Shown piece after piece: positions 46,101 through 57,700 of a stretch of DNA of 64,000 bases. The stretch's first letter is position 1; each line of letters begins with the position of its first letter. Source of the DNA: Chrysaora quinquecirrha (Eukaryota > Cnidaria > Scyphozoa > Semaeostomeae > Pelagiidae); assembly GCA_014526335.1 (NCBI GenBank), contig JACTAT010000329.1, positions 107,440 through 171,439 of the forward strand, read 5' to 3'. The position numbers were made by a program, and so were the translations under genes. Below the pieces are notes generated by a model. The model saw only the letters and a program-made list of their open reading frames with translations. It did no database searches and had not been told where the DNA came from.

Positions 46101-48854
46101 TTAAATGTTGAATGGAAAATTTATAACATGGACCTTTCTCTTATATTACTTTCACAAAAATCAACGTAGCTACAAGGGAGGCTGTTCTTCCCTTCCTTTC
46201 GAATAATACACGTTTTTTATAAGAAACCTAGCTCGGGGCCTAGTTCTAAAAGTTTCTTAATTTTTGGTCCAATTTTACTTCTAAAAGTTTCTTAACAGTT
46301 TCTTAATTAATTGAAATAAATTGCAGTTAAAACGACAAAAAACCTTCTGTGAGATACACGGAAACCACTATTGCTTACAGATGCGAGAAATCGCACGGAA
46401 ATGCTTGAGAACTAATTATTACCTCCACAAATGTGAATCAGTATGTTGGAGAACGGACGCAAAAATTTCTACAGTTTCTTAACTTCTTCCTCCTGGTTCT
46501 AAAAGTTTCTTAACTTTTTGGGTGTTTAGTGCTAGGTTTCTTATAAACCGGTTTCTTATAAAAAAAAACGTGTAGAGTGTTGGAGTAATGACATAAAATC
46601 TAGCTATGTTACGCCTGGCTTATGTCGACCTACAATACGATAGAACTAACGCCAACTGTGCTAGTTTTGACATCGTAGACTTATTTTGTGCGTAGTAATT
46701 TCGCTCCTTAGGCCAATATGATTTCGATAGGTCACTCAGAACTACTCTGAGCATTAGGCCATCCAATTCAATTTTAAGTAAATAGTTGTAGCTGTTGCTA
46801 AGGATGCCGTTGCTGTTCGCCAAGAGTGGGACTATGTTATGTTATGTTACGACTAATTACGGCATTAAATCTTTGAGTTTTCAAGGGCCCAAAATCTGGA
46901 ACTCACTTCCAGCTGAAATCAAGTCGGCCCGAAATAAGAAAGAGTTCAAAAGCTTAATAAAAACATGGTTCTTAAGTAAAAGATGTGCGTGTTCCTTCTG
47001 TAATAAATGATTCTTTGATGCAATCTGTGGAGTTGCTTCATGTTAGTTTGAATTAGTGTTTATCACTATTGTGTTATACTAACGTTAAACAATGTACAAT
47101 TACAATTACAGTCTATCGCCCTCTCAACTACTAATCAGATCATACATAGCACACAATTGAGCGTCACGGGAACGCTCAGTTGACTGCGACTGACCGAAAT
47201 TCGTTGTCAGCTAATCGCATAAGTAGAGCATCTCCAACTTTCTGGAATTTTGCGCCGACTAGTTGCCGTCAAAAAGGAACTAGCTGCCAGAGCGCTCTGA
47301 CGACAAATCAAATACGATACATTAGTTTAGTTTCGTAACATCCCTGTTTACCAGTCGGCAACTTGTTCTGACTTTGCACAATGTCAACATATGCCTGGCT
47401 TTAGAACTTTTACATTTGCACTATGTTTTTTTGCGAGCAGATAAAAATTGATTACGTTAATTGATTGATTATTTGCTATATCATTCCAGTTGATTCTTCG
47501 ATTATTATTTTGTAGTATGTTCGATGGATGGTTGCAGTTTTAAATTTGCACCGTTTTTTTTCGTCAACCTTATGTTCAAGAAAGCCTGCGACGAGCATGA
47601 TTGTTGTTATCAATTTGTAAGTCAAAACATTACCGAATATGTTATATGTGATACTTGACTTGAGCCATTGTCTTCGTTCTAGAATATCGGTCTGGGAGAA
47701 AAAGCTGTAGGTCCACAGGTACAGGTCTTGGGTTGACTTGACATGACTTGATCCCCAGGGGGTACTCATTAACTTTCAATACGGGGAGGTCCATGCCAAT
47801 ATTTGGGGGTCCGAAGACTTAAGCTTATTCAATATTTGGGGTCTGTGAATTATAACATGGACAATAATTTAATATTTGGTGTCCGCAAATCGTGCGATTT
47901 GGTGCGATTCATTACAATGACCCATCCAACTGCCAAGAGCTTATAAATTGTAAATTGTCATGAAACTGATGGCTAAACCCGAGAAAACATTTTAGGTGTC
48001 CAAAAATAGATAGCAAGATTTGGGGTCTCCATGACATTAAACTCAATATTTGGGGTCCCCAAAACATTAGACTCAATATTTAGGGGTCTGCTAGGAAAAA
48101 GTGGCATGGACCCCTCCCGTATTGAAAGTTAATGAGTTCCCCCCCCCCCCCCCTGGGACTTGATCTTACCTGATCCGATCTGTCCGGATCGGATCGCACA
48201 TGTGCTGACCTGATCTGATGGAATGGACCTGACCTGACCTGAACTGATCTTATCTGATCCTATCCGACTCGATCTGACCTGATCTGACTACATCTGACCT
48301 GGTTTGACCCGACTCGATCCGACCTGACCTTAACTGATCTGTTCTGGGCTAAACTAGTCTAACATGACAGGACATAAAATGAAATAACATCATATCATAC
48401 CATAGTAATCTATAGTGCTATTTTGTTATGTTATCGCTATGTGAGCTCATGTTTGCTCTCGTACGATATCGTTTAAGCAGTTGAATCGTGTTATGTTGAA
48501 CTCTATTTTCCAGCCTCCCTTTTTATTCCAACCCATCCGCTTCTTAAACTTCCAAACGTTGTGCAACCCTTCGTTTATTCCCACTCCCCCCCCCCTGATT
48601 ATTCGGTACTCCAGAGTACCTGACATACTCTGACTTGAATTTACTAGACTTTGCTAAAAGAAACCTATCTTTGCTTATGAAAATATTTCTTTCAGAAAAC
48701 ATGTTCAAGAAAGGACTGTGATCGTGCTTTCAAGGCCAACATGCTGAAGAGCTGTTCGAAACGTACCAGATATTGTGCTTCTAATGCCAACCTCTATTAC
48801 TTAGGGGTCCGTATGTTTGGTTGGACGAGCTATGGAAAAGTCCGTGGAAAATAA
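43169..48854 (+). CDS. PLA2-like gene D, complete secreted conodipine-type precursor
   Basis: Five exons with phases 1, 1, 1, 0: 43169-43196, 44014-44151, 45898-46011, 47516-47616 and 48696-48854. The signal peptide (MKLAIYLLL, then AIFAVLVVSLNA) leads into an acidic segment (EDEEDQDDDDDDQDED). A short basic exon follows (WRRRRRSPPTTPPEKRC), then the catalytic exon (DGCS ... KKACDEHDCCYQF, with the His-Asp pair) and a Cys-rich C-terminal exon (KTCSRKDCDRAF ... RMFGWTSYGK). The order matches genes B and C, but the basic exon is short and unexpanded. Gene E is a near duplicate. Several introns carry MITEs or SINEs. An AATAAA signal overlaps the stop codon (48850-48855). By family it should be a secreted, calcium-type PLA2-like protein. 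Catalysis is probable, not shown. Confidence 0.88.
43310..43495. mobile_element. Foldback MITE, gene D intron 1
   Basis: cataacgtatgtgcagtacag at the left is complementary to ctgtactgcacatacgttat at the right. Inside are repeated gtacagcggtggttgt units. Confidence 0.8.
43749..43916 (+). mobile_element. tRNA-derived SINE, copy 3
   Basis: Same consensus as copy 2. Located in gene D intron 1. Confidence 0.85.
44270..44745. repeat. Palindromic ccgagttactcgg repeats
   Basis: gccgagttactcggctagcc and variants occur repeatedly in both orientations, with a higher GC content than the surroundings. Likely a foldback element with internal palindromes, in gene D intron 2. Confidence 0.7.
45112..45325. 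mobile_element. Foldback MITE, gene D intron 2
   Basis: ggtttccgcaaaaga and gggaattctggggataattt at the left are answered by aaattattcccagaattcc and tttgcggaagcg at the right. Confidence 0.7.
46209..46572. mobile_element. MITE, cacgttttttataagaaac TIR family
   Basis: cacgttttttataagaaac and gtttcttataaaaaaaaacgtg, each bordered by TA. In gene D intron 3. Confidence 0.85.
46850..47010 (+). mobile_element. LINE 3' fragment (end of reverse transcriptase ORF)
   Basis: Translation contains FQGPKIWNSLPAEIKSA and FKSLIKTWFL, the characteristic C-terminal tail of many non-LTR retrotransposon ORF2 proteins. Only this tail is present, in gene D intron 3. Confidence 0.8.
47754..48157. mobile_element. 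MITE with 8-bp target duplication, gene D intron 4
   Basis: TIR cccagggggtactcattaac at the left, complement at the right with an expanded C-run. Perfect 8-bp duplication acttgatc at 47746-47753 and 48158-48165. The size fits a hAT- or P-type group. Confidence 0.88.
48158..48380. repeat. gatctgacctgatc repeat, gene D intron 4
   Basis: Degenerate tgacctgatc decamers. The same repeat sits in intron 4 of gene E (57785-58100). Confidence 0.85.
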
Positions 48855-48989
48855 ACGCATTCTGACAAAACTGCTATCATTTATTGCAACGGATAAACGG
48901 TTTTGGAGCTTAGAACAAGTTCACAAAACAATCACAAGCTTCATTCACTATATTCATATTAACCTGAGTTTATTTTCACACACTTAGTT

Positions 48990-49330
48990 GTTTATTGCAA
49001 CATTTTCAGGGATGTATTTTTTTGTCTTTGATGTATAATTTGTCAAATTCATCTTTCATTTTCTATCCACCTATTGTATCCGATTCGGCGGGAGTTATGC
49101 TCGTATTAGTTGTTGTTATTTCATTGCGTTGGGCTATGGCCAAACGATCAAACATTGTTGATCCAGCATTTGAAATTTGCTTATCAAATGACACCACAAA
49201 TTTTGCTTATTTTTGCTTGTCAAGCAATGTTTGATCGTGTATGATGACTGTTTAACATCATTGGTTCAAAGAGATATTGTACTGCTTATAGTTGTAGCGA
49301 ACTTCTGTTGTTGTTGGTCTTGAAGTAGAT
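48990..49330. other. 3' flank of gene D with a partial MITE
   Basis: ccaaacgatcaaacattgttg (49140) and caatgtttgatcgtg (49227) form a short inverted repeat related to the element at 59545-59815. No gene seen. Confidence 0.5.
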
Positions 49331-49406
49331 CTCTTGTAATAAGTCTAGAAATACGGACTTTTGATCGGACTTTTGGCTTTCTCTGCCGCCTTTAACTCCT
49401 TTCGGC

Positions 49407-49740
49407 CGAGCGACATTTTACTCTTTAAAAGGTTATAAGAGATTCCTATTGAAACAAAAAGGATTTCTAAGAGATTTCCTTGAAATGAATTGAAGGTGCT
49501 GTGACGCCGTGGTGTAGGCCTAATCAAGCTGACTCGTGGTGTCAGGAGCTCAGTGTGGTTAGGGTTCGAGTCCAGCCATGGTGGCATCACAGCCAAGGTC
49601 AAGGTCTCGATTAGTCAACCTACTACTGAACTGAGATCCTAGGGAGTAGGGACTGGTGCTAAAACACCATTTCACCTTCACCTTAGTAGAATTTATGGCA
49701 AGGATGTACGAGATATTTCCAAGGAGTGAATTGCCGCTCG
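49407..49740. mobile_element. Second MITE relative of the 6.4-kb transposon, carrying a SINE
   Basis: Ends cgagcgacattttactc and ggagtgaattgccgctcg, flanked by ctttcggc (49399-49406) and ctttcggg (49741-49748), an 8-bp duplication with one mismatch. The right end has the family motif gtacgagat. A SINE is inserted at 49495-49684. Confidence 0.78.
49495..49684 (+). mobile_element. tRNA-derived SINE, copy 4
   Basis: Perfect B box ggttcgagtcc. Nested inside the MITE at 49407-49740, so younger than it. Confidence 0.85.
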
Positions 49741-49749
49741 CTTTCGGGC

Positions 49750-50488
49750 TGGTTTAGTTTTTATCTGCTGTATCGTGTTTTCTCGTTCCTGGCCATATTC
49801 ATAAAATTCTACCTAAACGAGTACAACTTTTTGAAACAACTGAAATCTCTTATTCGAGGCCCCCCAAACAGTTCTGTGTGATGCGTTATTGGACAATTTT
49901 TTGTGCGTGAATGCGTGAATCTAGACTCCTGCGTGTCGCGTGATATGCTTTGGTGCGGGTAGTGATTTCGTGATTTACAGTATTGGCGAGGTAGTTGAGA
50001 GGTTGCTTGAATGCAGAAATGCCCTTTCACCCTTCCAGTGATTTTGTGTCCCCCTTACGGGGCCTCTCATTCTCCTTCTCTCGAACAACAACAAAAATTT
50101 TACATAAGAACGGGAAAACTCAGTTGGTTTCGAAAGTTCGTGTCCCGCAATTTTTCTGACAATCTCTCACAAAACCTCGAATTCCTGATAAACAATCCTT
50201 TGATCTTCTACAAAGGAGAAGACTACCTCTGCCATTAATTCAATTTACTAATTTATTTTGTGTTTTGAATATCATGCACAACATGGGGAATCTGGGTATC
50301 GTGTGTTCTTGCTAGAATGTTGTAAACACGACATTACATTTCAAGTTCAATAGTACAGCCTAGAGAACGAGGAACACAAACGAAGAAAGCTTTTCCAAGA
50401 AAAGAAAAGTTATTTCATTGTTATCACAGAGCAATAAGGTAAATGGTGCATACACTTTCTTAATAAGCAACTGGTCAATAAAGCAACT
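49750..50488. other. Intergenic, nothing recognised
   Basis: Small ORFs without similarity; no repeats of note. Confidence 0.5.
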
Positions 50489-50489
50489 A

Positions 50490-50860
50490 CACGTTTTTTT
50501 TATATATATAAGAACAAAGTATATAAGAACATAAGGCTTCAGAGGCTGAAAAGTTAAGAACATGCTAAGAACATTACAAGGCTTTGTGAAGCTAGAAACA
50601 AATTAGAGTTTACTTTCTTAAATGGCGCTGTCCTGTTCTCAACTCTAGATAACAGGTGAACTATTAATCATTGTGACTATATCTGGAATTTTTACATGTG
50701 CGTCCCTTTTCGTAGCAATTATCACCTAATTTGAAAAAACAGCTTTTTAAAAAGCAAGAAAATTAAGAACATGTTATGAACATTTTGAGCCTTCAAGTCC
50801 GAAAAATTAAGAACATTGCATGGCTTTCTTCAATTTCAATGTTTTTATAAAAGAAACGTG
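50490..50860. mobile_element. MITE, cacgtttttttt TIR family
   Basis: cacgttttttttatatat and tttttataaaagaaacgtg with TA on both sides; the interior repeats aagaacat. Confidence 0.75.
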
Positions 50861-51372
50861 TAGGGCTGAGATTTTGTTAAACATTTTGGTTGAGATACCT
50901 TTCTTATCTCCAGTAAACCATTGCAAACTTGTCAATTACATTGAAACACAAGAAAAGAGCCAAAAAAGAGTTTCAAGGGGGGTATCAGTTATTCTATGAG
51001 GGCTGAAATACTAGATATTTCAAGCAAACTTTTAGGGCTAGAACAAAAGTCCAGTTGCTTATTGAAAAATAGTGTATTCTTTTAGTTTTTTTTATTGTTC
51101 ACTTAAAAATAGAAAAGTAGACAGGGGAGTCTATGCTTTTATGCCCCACCAATGCCCTCCTCAAAAATGTGTAGGCCTAATGCTCCCTTAGAAATAAGAT
51201 TTGTTTTTCCCAACATGTTAATTGTCCCATATGTCCCATATATTCTTGGGCGCTATGGTAGTCGTGCCCCTTTTATCTGCTGAGGCTCCCTGATACGGGG
51301 GGTAGTTGCTCCCTTACTCAGAAGTACCATACTACGTCGCTACCGTCAACACTAACCTTTAGCTGTGGTGAC
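50861..51372. other. Intergenic, nothing recognised
   Basis: No ORF or repeat of note. Upstream flank of the lectin/ApoL-like gene; a 5' untranslated exon may lie here but cannot be identified. Confidence 0.4.
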
Positions 51373-51545
51373 GGTGCTGTGGCGTCGTGGTGTAATCCAG
51401 CTGACTCGCTGTGTCAGAAGTTCAGTTTGGTCAGGGTTCGAGCCCAGCCAAGGTAGCGTCACGGCCAGGGTCGAGGTCTCGATTAGTTAACATACTACTG
51501 AGATCCTAGCGACTGGTGTTAAAACACCATTTCACCTTTCACCTT
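51373..51545 (+). mobile_element. tRNA-derived SINE, copy 5
   Basis: ggtgctgtggcgtcgtgg head and ggttcgagccc B box; about 300 bp upstream of the lectin/ApoL-like coding exon. Confidence 0.85.
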
Positions 51546-51840
51546 AGCTCCGAGTAATTTCGTTATTAAGTCGTGACGTCATCAAAAATCTATTTTTAGA
51601 ATTTCGAAATATCCTCTTCATTTTGTGAAAGAGCGTCAAAAATTATGCGTAAACGTGCAAGATCAGTGAAATATATCAAACATTGGCTGGGATATGGTCA
51701 TCCGAAGAAATACATTTACCGTAGATAGGAAATCAGGAAATCGCTGTATTTTGCGCCTTGTTGAAAACATTATGAGCCGAAAGAAAGATATACATATAGG
51801 ATAGTGATTTCTTATTGAAATTGATTTCCTATTTTTGCAG

Positions 51841-53736
51841 GAACTCCGTTGGTCGTCCGTTCCATCATGGTTGAGTATTTCTTCATTGTGGAATCCGGAG
51901 AAATAGATTCCAAAAATGCCATTGGAGTTGAGGGGACGTCAAGAGGCAGTAAACTGAAGGTATCAGAGTGGAATGGTAATGACAAACAATTATGGAGATG
52001 GACGGATGACGGTAACCTGGAAAGCAAATACTCAGAACTTGTTATCGACGTCAAGGGGAAGAAGTCTAAAGAAGGCACGGAGGTGCATATGTGGAGGAAG
52101 CATGGTGAGATGAACCAGAAATGGCAGATTGAAAATGGCATGATCAAGAGTCGAATTGGTGAGGAATTATACATTACAAAACTGATCGATAATTGCCTGG
52201 CTGTTTGGCATGTCGGTAATTACATTCAAAAGTGGAGGCTTATTCCAGAGGCAAAGTGGAATGCGTACGAGTTGTACCTTCTCAATCAAAACCCTCTAAT
52301 GAAGGTAAGTGTTATATCTTTTCTAATTTTATCAACCTCCAAGTTGGCGGCGAAGGGGCTTTCATTTTGTTGTTGCTGTTCCGGTCTTTCATCCGGCTGT
52401 TGCTCACAGGGGCGCCGGAAGCATGGGGGCAGCGGGGGCAGCTGCCCCCTGCCCTCGGAAAAATTACTAAATTCTTTCATTTTCCTATTGTTTTGCCCTA
52501 AAATTGTTGCTTCTGCCCCCGCCGCCTTGCATTGCTTCCGGCGCCCTTGGTTGCTCATGATCTAAACCTTTTTCATAGTTACTCTCATTTTCATCATCAC
52601 TTCCATCGTTTCTAGAATTTGAGTGTCCCTGCTATATACGTTTAAAATGACTTGCGTTTCTTTTTTAACGCTTTGCGACGGTTTTCCGCATAAATGCGTT
52701 CCCAATTAATATTCGTCACTATTAACGGAATTGGACTTTAATAATGAATCTGAATTTGATTGAATCTGATTTCTGATCTCAATATTCTAAACAGCCTTTG
52801 AATCTGATTTTGTATCTAAATTTTTCTCTGAAGGTAATGTTTCTCAAATCAGTCTTATCCGAACATATGGAATGCGTCTTGGGTTGCACAATCAAGCAAT
52901 ACGAACAATACCTGAAAGACTGTGTGTCTGTCGGCAACGCATGCGCTACCAAACTGGATGAGGTGACCAAAGATGTCGGCATTGCGAAGGCGACTGGAGG
53001 TGGAGTCGCGATAGCTGGGGGCACTGCGTCTTTGGTAGGGTTGGCTTTGGCCCCATTCACAGCTGGATTAAGTCTCGGGTTGACGGTCGGTGGAGCTATT
53101 GCCGCTGGTGCTGGTGGGTTGACCAGTTTAGGGGCAGCGATAACAGATCATTGTTACAACAAAGACGAAATGAAGAATGTGAAGCCTATTATTGACATGA
53201 CGGTGCGAGTCAGTACCGGGTTGCGGAGCATGATTTTTGAAATTTGCAAGGAAACGGAGGAGGCTGTGAAGTTTTTGGAGACGCCCGAAGGCAAATCATT
53301 TGTCGAGGAGATACGGTTCTTCCGAAGAAAATCAAAGAAAATTGTCAAGAAGGCGGTTTCGATGTGGAACGCTGGAAAGAAAGGAGTTGACGCCGCAAGG
53401 GCTATCAAAGAAATGAAAGGCCTTGCCGCGTTTATTGAAGCGGATTACTACGCCGTTAAAGCAGCGATGACGGGAACGGCGGAATTCGCAGCGGCTCCTG
53501 GCCTGAAGATGCCGCTGACGGGAAAGGTCTTATTACAAGGAGGATCCGCTGGGGCCAAAGCGTTCAGTGGGGCTCTATCTGTTTTGGGAATTGTGTTTGG
53601 GATAATGGATGTTGTTTCTGGAGCGAAAGCAATCCAAGAGGGAAGTCCTATCGCTAAAGAACTGAGAAAATCAGCAACACAAATCGATAAACAAGGCAAA
53701 GAGCTTATTACGACGTACAATGAACTTTTCAAGTGA
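51841..53736 (+). CDS. Ricin-B-type lectin fused to apolipoprotein-L-like domain
   Basis: Two coding exons join in frame: 51841-52304 (after acceptor ttttttgcag; ATG at 51867) and 52834-53736, giving 446 residues. Residues 1-146 look like a beta-trefoil lectin with repeated Trp motifs: KLKVSEWNGNDKQLWRW, EVHMWRKHGEMNQKWQI and YIQKWRLI. Residues 147-446 resemble apolipoprotein L. They hold a Gly/Ala-rich hydrophobic hairpin (GGVAIAGGTASLVGLALAPF then TAGLSLGLTVGGAIAAGAGG), amphipathic helices and a second hydrophobic segment (SVLGIVFGIMDVVSGAKAI) followed by a terminal coiled coil (IAKELRKSATQIDKQGKEL). No signal peptide is seen, unless an upstream coding exon exists. ApoL proteins insert into membranes and some form channels. 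A lectin-guided membrane-active protein is the natural inference. Similarity is by eye only. Confidence 0.75.
52405..52552. mobile_element. MITE in the intron of the lectin/ApoL-like gene
   Basis: ggggcgccggaagcatggggg ends are mirrored as ccttgcattgcttccggcgcc. Purine/pyrimidine-skewed gggggcagctgcccc core. Confidence 0.75.
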
Positions 53737-53739
53737 CAA

Positions 53740-54655
53740 ATTAACGAGAATTTGATGCTATTTTGAATTTGAATTTGAGGCTATGATCGTTGTAATTTAT
53801 GGATCGTACCACTTTTTCGGCCATTTCAAAGTTTTAGCTCTGCGCTCCCAAGTCCGATACTTCTTATATTAAAAATGGATGTAGCCCGAACCCTACCAAA
53901 ACTACCCTCTGTGTCCCCTCGTACCAAATTTTGTAACTAAGGGCGTATTTTTTGGTCACATTCTGTTTTCAGCAGACGCCTTCTCTTTTCGGCAGACGTC
54001 GAAACGTATTTTTTGGTACCGTCTTCTGAAAACGGCAGGTTTCGCAGGCCTCCAAAACCTTCTGTCCCCGAAGCTGGAAGGTTTCGCAGACATCGCAAGG
54101 AATCTCGTTCTCCTTTAAAATGTATGGTTTAGTTCGATTTTGTTCTGATCAGCCTAGCGTTTTCGGCAGCTGTGTTTTTTGGTGCAGGAAACTTTTTCTG
54201 CTAAGTCTACCGTTTTCAGAATTCGGAGGGTCTGCCAAAAACCGAAGGTTACCAAAAAATAAGCCCTGGTGGTCCCCTTTGATTCCACCTCCACCTTGGT
54301 GGTCAAGCCTTGTTTGAGCAAAATTTCTATCCTCCATTGATTCAATACAGTTTTGTTAACCCCTATGGGAAGTTTTTGTCCATATCCACAACCTTTGTGG
54401 CCCACCCTTGCTGCAGCTAAATTTATATCGCCCCTATTCTCAATAAATATTCGGTAACCCTCATGGGGAGGTTTTGTCCTTGACAAACTCTTGTTTACTG
54501 TAAACAATGAGGCTTTTAGCGAAATATTTTAAGGAATTGAGGATATGTTTCCTGTTTTTTCTGGATTTCCATATTAATTCCACGTTTCACATTGAGAGAA
54601 AATACCCGATCACTGGGAGCTGCTATAGGGGAGAACAGTAAGAGATATTGGGTCT
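53740..54655. other. Intergenic with an inverted-repeat element (about 53940-54275)
   Basis: agggcgtattttttggtc at 53940 is mirrored as accaaaaaataagccct near 54260. The rest is unassigned. Confidence 0.6.
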
Positions 54656-54660
54656 TATTC

Positions 54661-54668
54661 TATAAAAG
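54661..54668 (+). promoter_or_regulatory. TATA box of gene E
   Basis: TATAAAAG, 76 bp before the gene E ATG. Confidence 0.7.
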
Positions 54669-54736
54669 GTGGGTCAAACCATCCTCCCGATGCATTGCGT
54701 CTTGCGCTGAAATTGGTGGTTGATATCCGACGAGAC

Positions 54737-57700
54737 ATGAAGATGAAGTTTCTAGCGCTTATGATCCTCGGTAAGTAGTTGCACTGTTGAAAGTAAAGGC
54801 TACTGCACTCCATATTAATTAGAATTTTAATTCTCTACTGCATTGATAAGCATCTTCGTTCCATACCGTACTCATTACCATTTTCATTTCATACTTTATT
54901 GTTGAGCAGCTTTCTTTAATACCGTATTCATTAGCATCTCCATTTAATACCGTATTCATTAGCATCTTCGTTCCATACCGTACTCATTACCATCTTCATT
55001 TCATACTTGATTGTAGAGCTGCTTTCCTTAATACCGTATTCATTAGCATCTCCATTTCATACCGTATTCATTAGCATCTCCATTTCATACCGTATTCATT
55101 AGCATCTCCATTTCATACCGTATTCATTAGCATCTCCATTTCATACCGTATTCATTAGCAACTTCGTTCCATACCGTACTCATTACCATCTTCATTTCAT
55201 ACTTTATTGTTGAGCAGCTTTCTTTAATACCGTATTCATTAGCACTTTCATCTCCTACTGTATTCATTACCATCTTCATTTCATACCCTATTCATTACCA
55301 TCTTCTTTTCATGCCGTATTTTTTATCATCGTACTGTATTCATTAGCATCTTTATTTCATACCGTATTCATTAGCATCTCCATTTCATACCGTATTCATT
55401 AGCAACTTCGTTCCATACCGTACTCATTACCATCTTCATTTCATACTTTATTGTTGAGCAGCTTTCTTTAATACCGTATTCATTAGCACTTTCATCTCCT
55501 ACTGTATTCATTACCATCTTCTTTTCATGCCGTATTTTTTATCATCGTACTGTATTCATTAGCATCTTTATTTCATACCGTATTCATTAGCATCTTCATC
55601 TCATACCGTATCCATTAGATCATCTTAATCTCGATCTTAATTTAATACCGTGTTCATCACCATCTTCATTTCTCGTTGTATTTATTCATCCTGTATTCGT
55701 TACCATCTTCATTTCATACCTTATTCATTACCATCTTCTTTTCATGCCGTATTTTTTATCATCGTACTGTATTCATTAGTATCTTCATTTTGCGCGGTAT
55801 TCATTAGCATCCTCATACCTTACTCATTACCATCTTCATTTCATACCATATTCATTAGCATCTTCATTTCATGCCTTATTCATCAGCATCTTCATTTCAT
55901 ACCGTATTCATTAGCATCTTCATTTCTTGTTGTATTTATTAACATTTTATTTTTCAGCTTGTATTCATTAGCATCTTCATTTTGCACGGTATTCATTAGC
56001 AACTTCAATTCATATTGTATTTATTTCAATCTTTCATTCCGTATTCATCAGCATCTTCATCTTGTACCATGTTGAATTCATAAGCATCTTCATTTCTTAC
56101 TGTATTTATTAACATCATGTATCTTAGCTAATTTGAAACATCTTAAGGTTGTGATAGGAGACTGTCTAAAGATTTTTGGCTTCGGTGATGAGTCCGCTGT
56201 TCTACAGTAGTCAATAATGCATAACAACACTACAACGCACTAAACCGTAATTTCCCTTTATTTCCTAACTGTTAGGCATCATTGCTGTGCAACTGAGAGC
56301 GGAGCAAAACGAGGCTCTAGAAGATGACCGAGTTGATGACAACGAGGCAATAGATGAAGACGAAGATGAAGACCCTGAGGAATTGGATGGAGAAGGTAAT
56401 GTTTAAGTACCCCCTCGAAAATAGTTAAATCCTTGTTGAATGTCTGCGGAACTGCAGCCAGGAACTAAGTGGCGGGGGGTGGTCGAACTAAACGAATGGG
56501 TCGAAATTTGTTTAATAAACTTTGTCAGAAAACTGCTGTAAAGCAGTGGCCCTGTAGTACTTATAGCTTAAGGCAAAACATAATTCTAACCAAGAAATAG
56601 AGTGTGCAAGTTGAAATTTCATACACAGAAATCTCAGCAAAATAAGAAAAAAATATCGACATAAAAATTAATGTACATCAAATAAGTGGGGGGGGGGGGT
56701 TCTACTAAGAGCGAGGGGTCGGAAATTTTTCAAAGATTATTTAGAAGAATAAAGTGTCCGAGAATCGGATCGAAAATATTTCTTCTTGGTAGCTAGACGT
56801 GAGGACGTGACGCAGATGAATCTTTTGCAGTTCCAAACTGATCATATTTCACTTTTACTCCACGCAGATGAAGTTTTGCCCAAAAAGAGCCCATCTTGGT
56901 CTTGGAGAAGAAGAAGACGAAGCCCACCAACCACGCCCCCAGAAAAAAGATGCAAAGCGCCAAGAAGGAAAGGAAGCCAAGGTGAGGCTAGAATTTACGA
57001 TACATTAACATAGAGTCGCTACATAAGTCTCTGTTAGAACAGATAGGTAGCTAATGACAGAGAAAAAACATCATCATGATATCATACCAAAACATGCTAT
57101 CGACGTCGGTCAAAAACCTGTACATTTTTACTAATGATTTTCTTCTATTGCGTTGCAAAGAATCAGTCCATTCTGACAAGATTTTCTGTTGAAAATAGGC
57201 ACTTGAACCAACAAGAAACACAAAAATAGGCACTTGGGTTTTGGCATAACCACTTCCCGTGGGGGGGCACTCTTTCATATTTTGGTGGGGGTGGGTGGAC
57301 AGCGGAATGTTTTGTAGACCCATCCTCAGGTAATTTTATTTTTACGTAAACCCATCCATAGGTACTTGAGATTTTTGCGCCAATTCTAAAACAACAACGA
57401 AAACCACCTAAAATAGCTATTTATTCCACATTTTTGTTCCGAATTTTAGCTTAAAGTCCAAAAATGTGTTTAAAAATCGTCTTGTGTGCCATGTATTCTG
57501 TTTTGTTAGGTAATATAAAAACATGAATCATGAAAATTGATTGCAGTTGATTGATCATACCATTCCGATAGATTCTTCCATTATTTTATAGTATGCTCGA
57601 TGGATGGTTGCAGTGTGAAATGGGTACCATTATTTTTTGCCAACGTTGTGTTCAAGAAAGCTTGTGATGAGCATGATTGTTGTTATCAATTTGTAAGTAA

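Noticed and set aside
54120..54507. Small ORFs on both strands between the lectin/ApoL-like gene and gene E
   Set aside because: No start context, splice partner or recognisable domain; overlap an inverted-repeat element.
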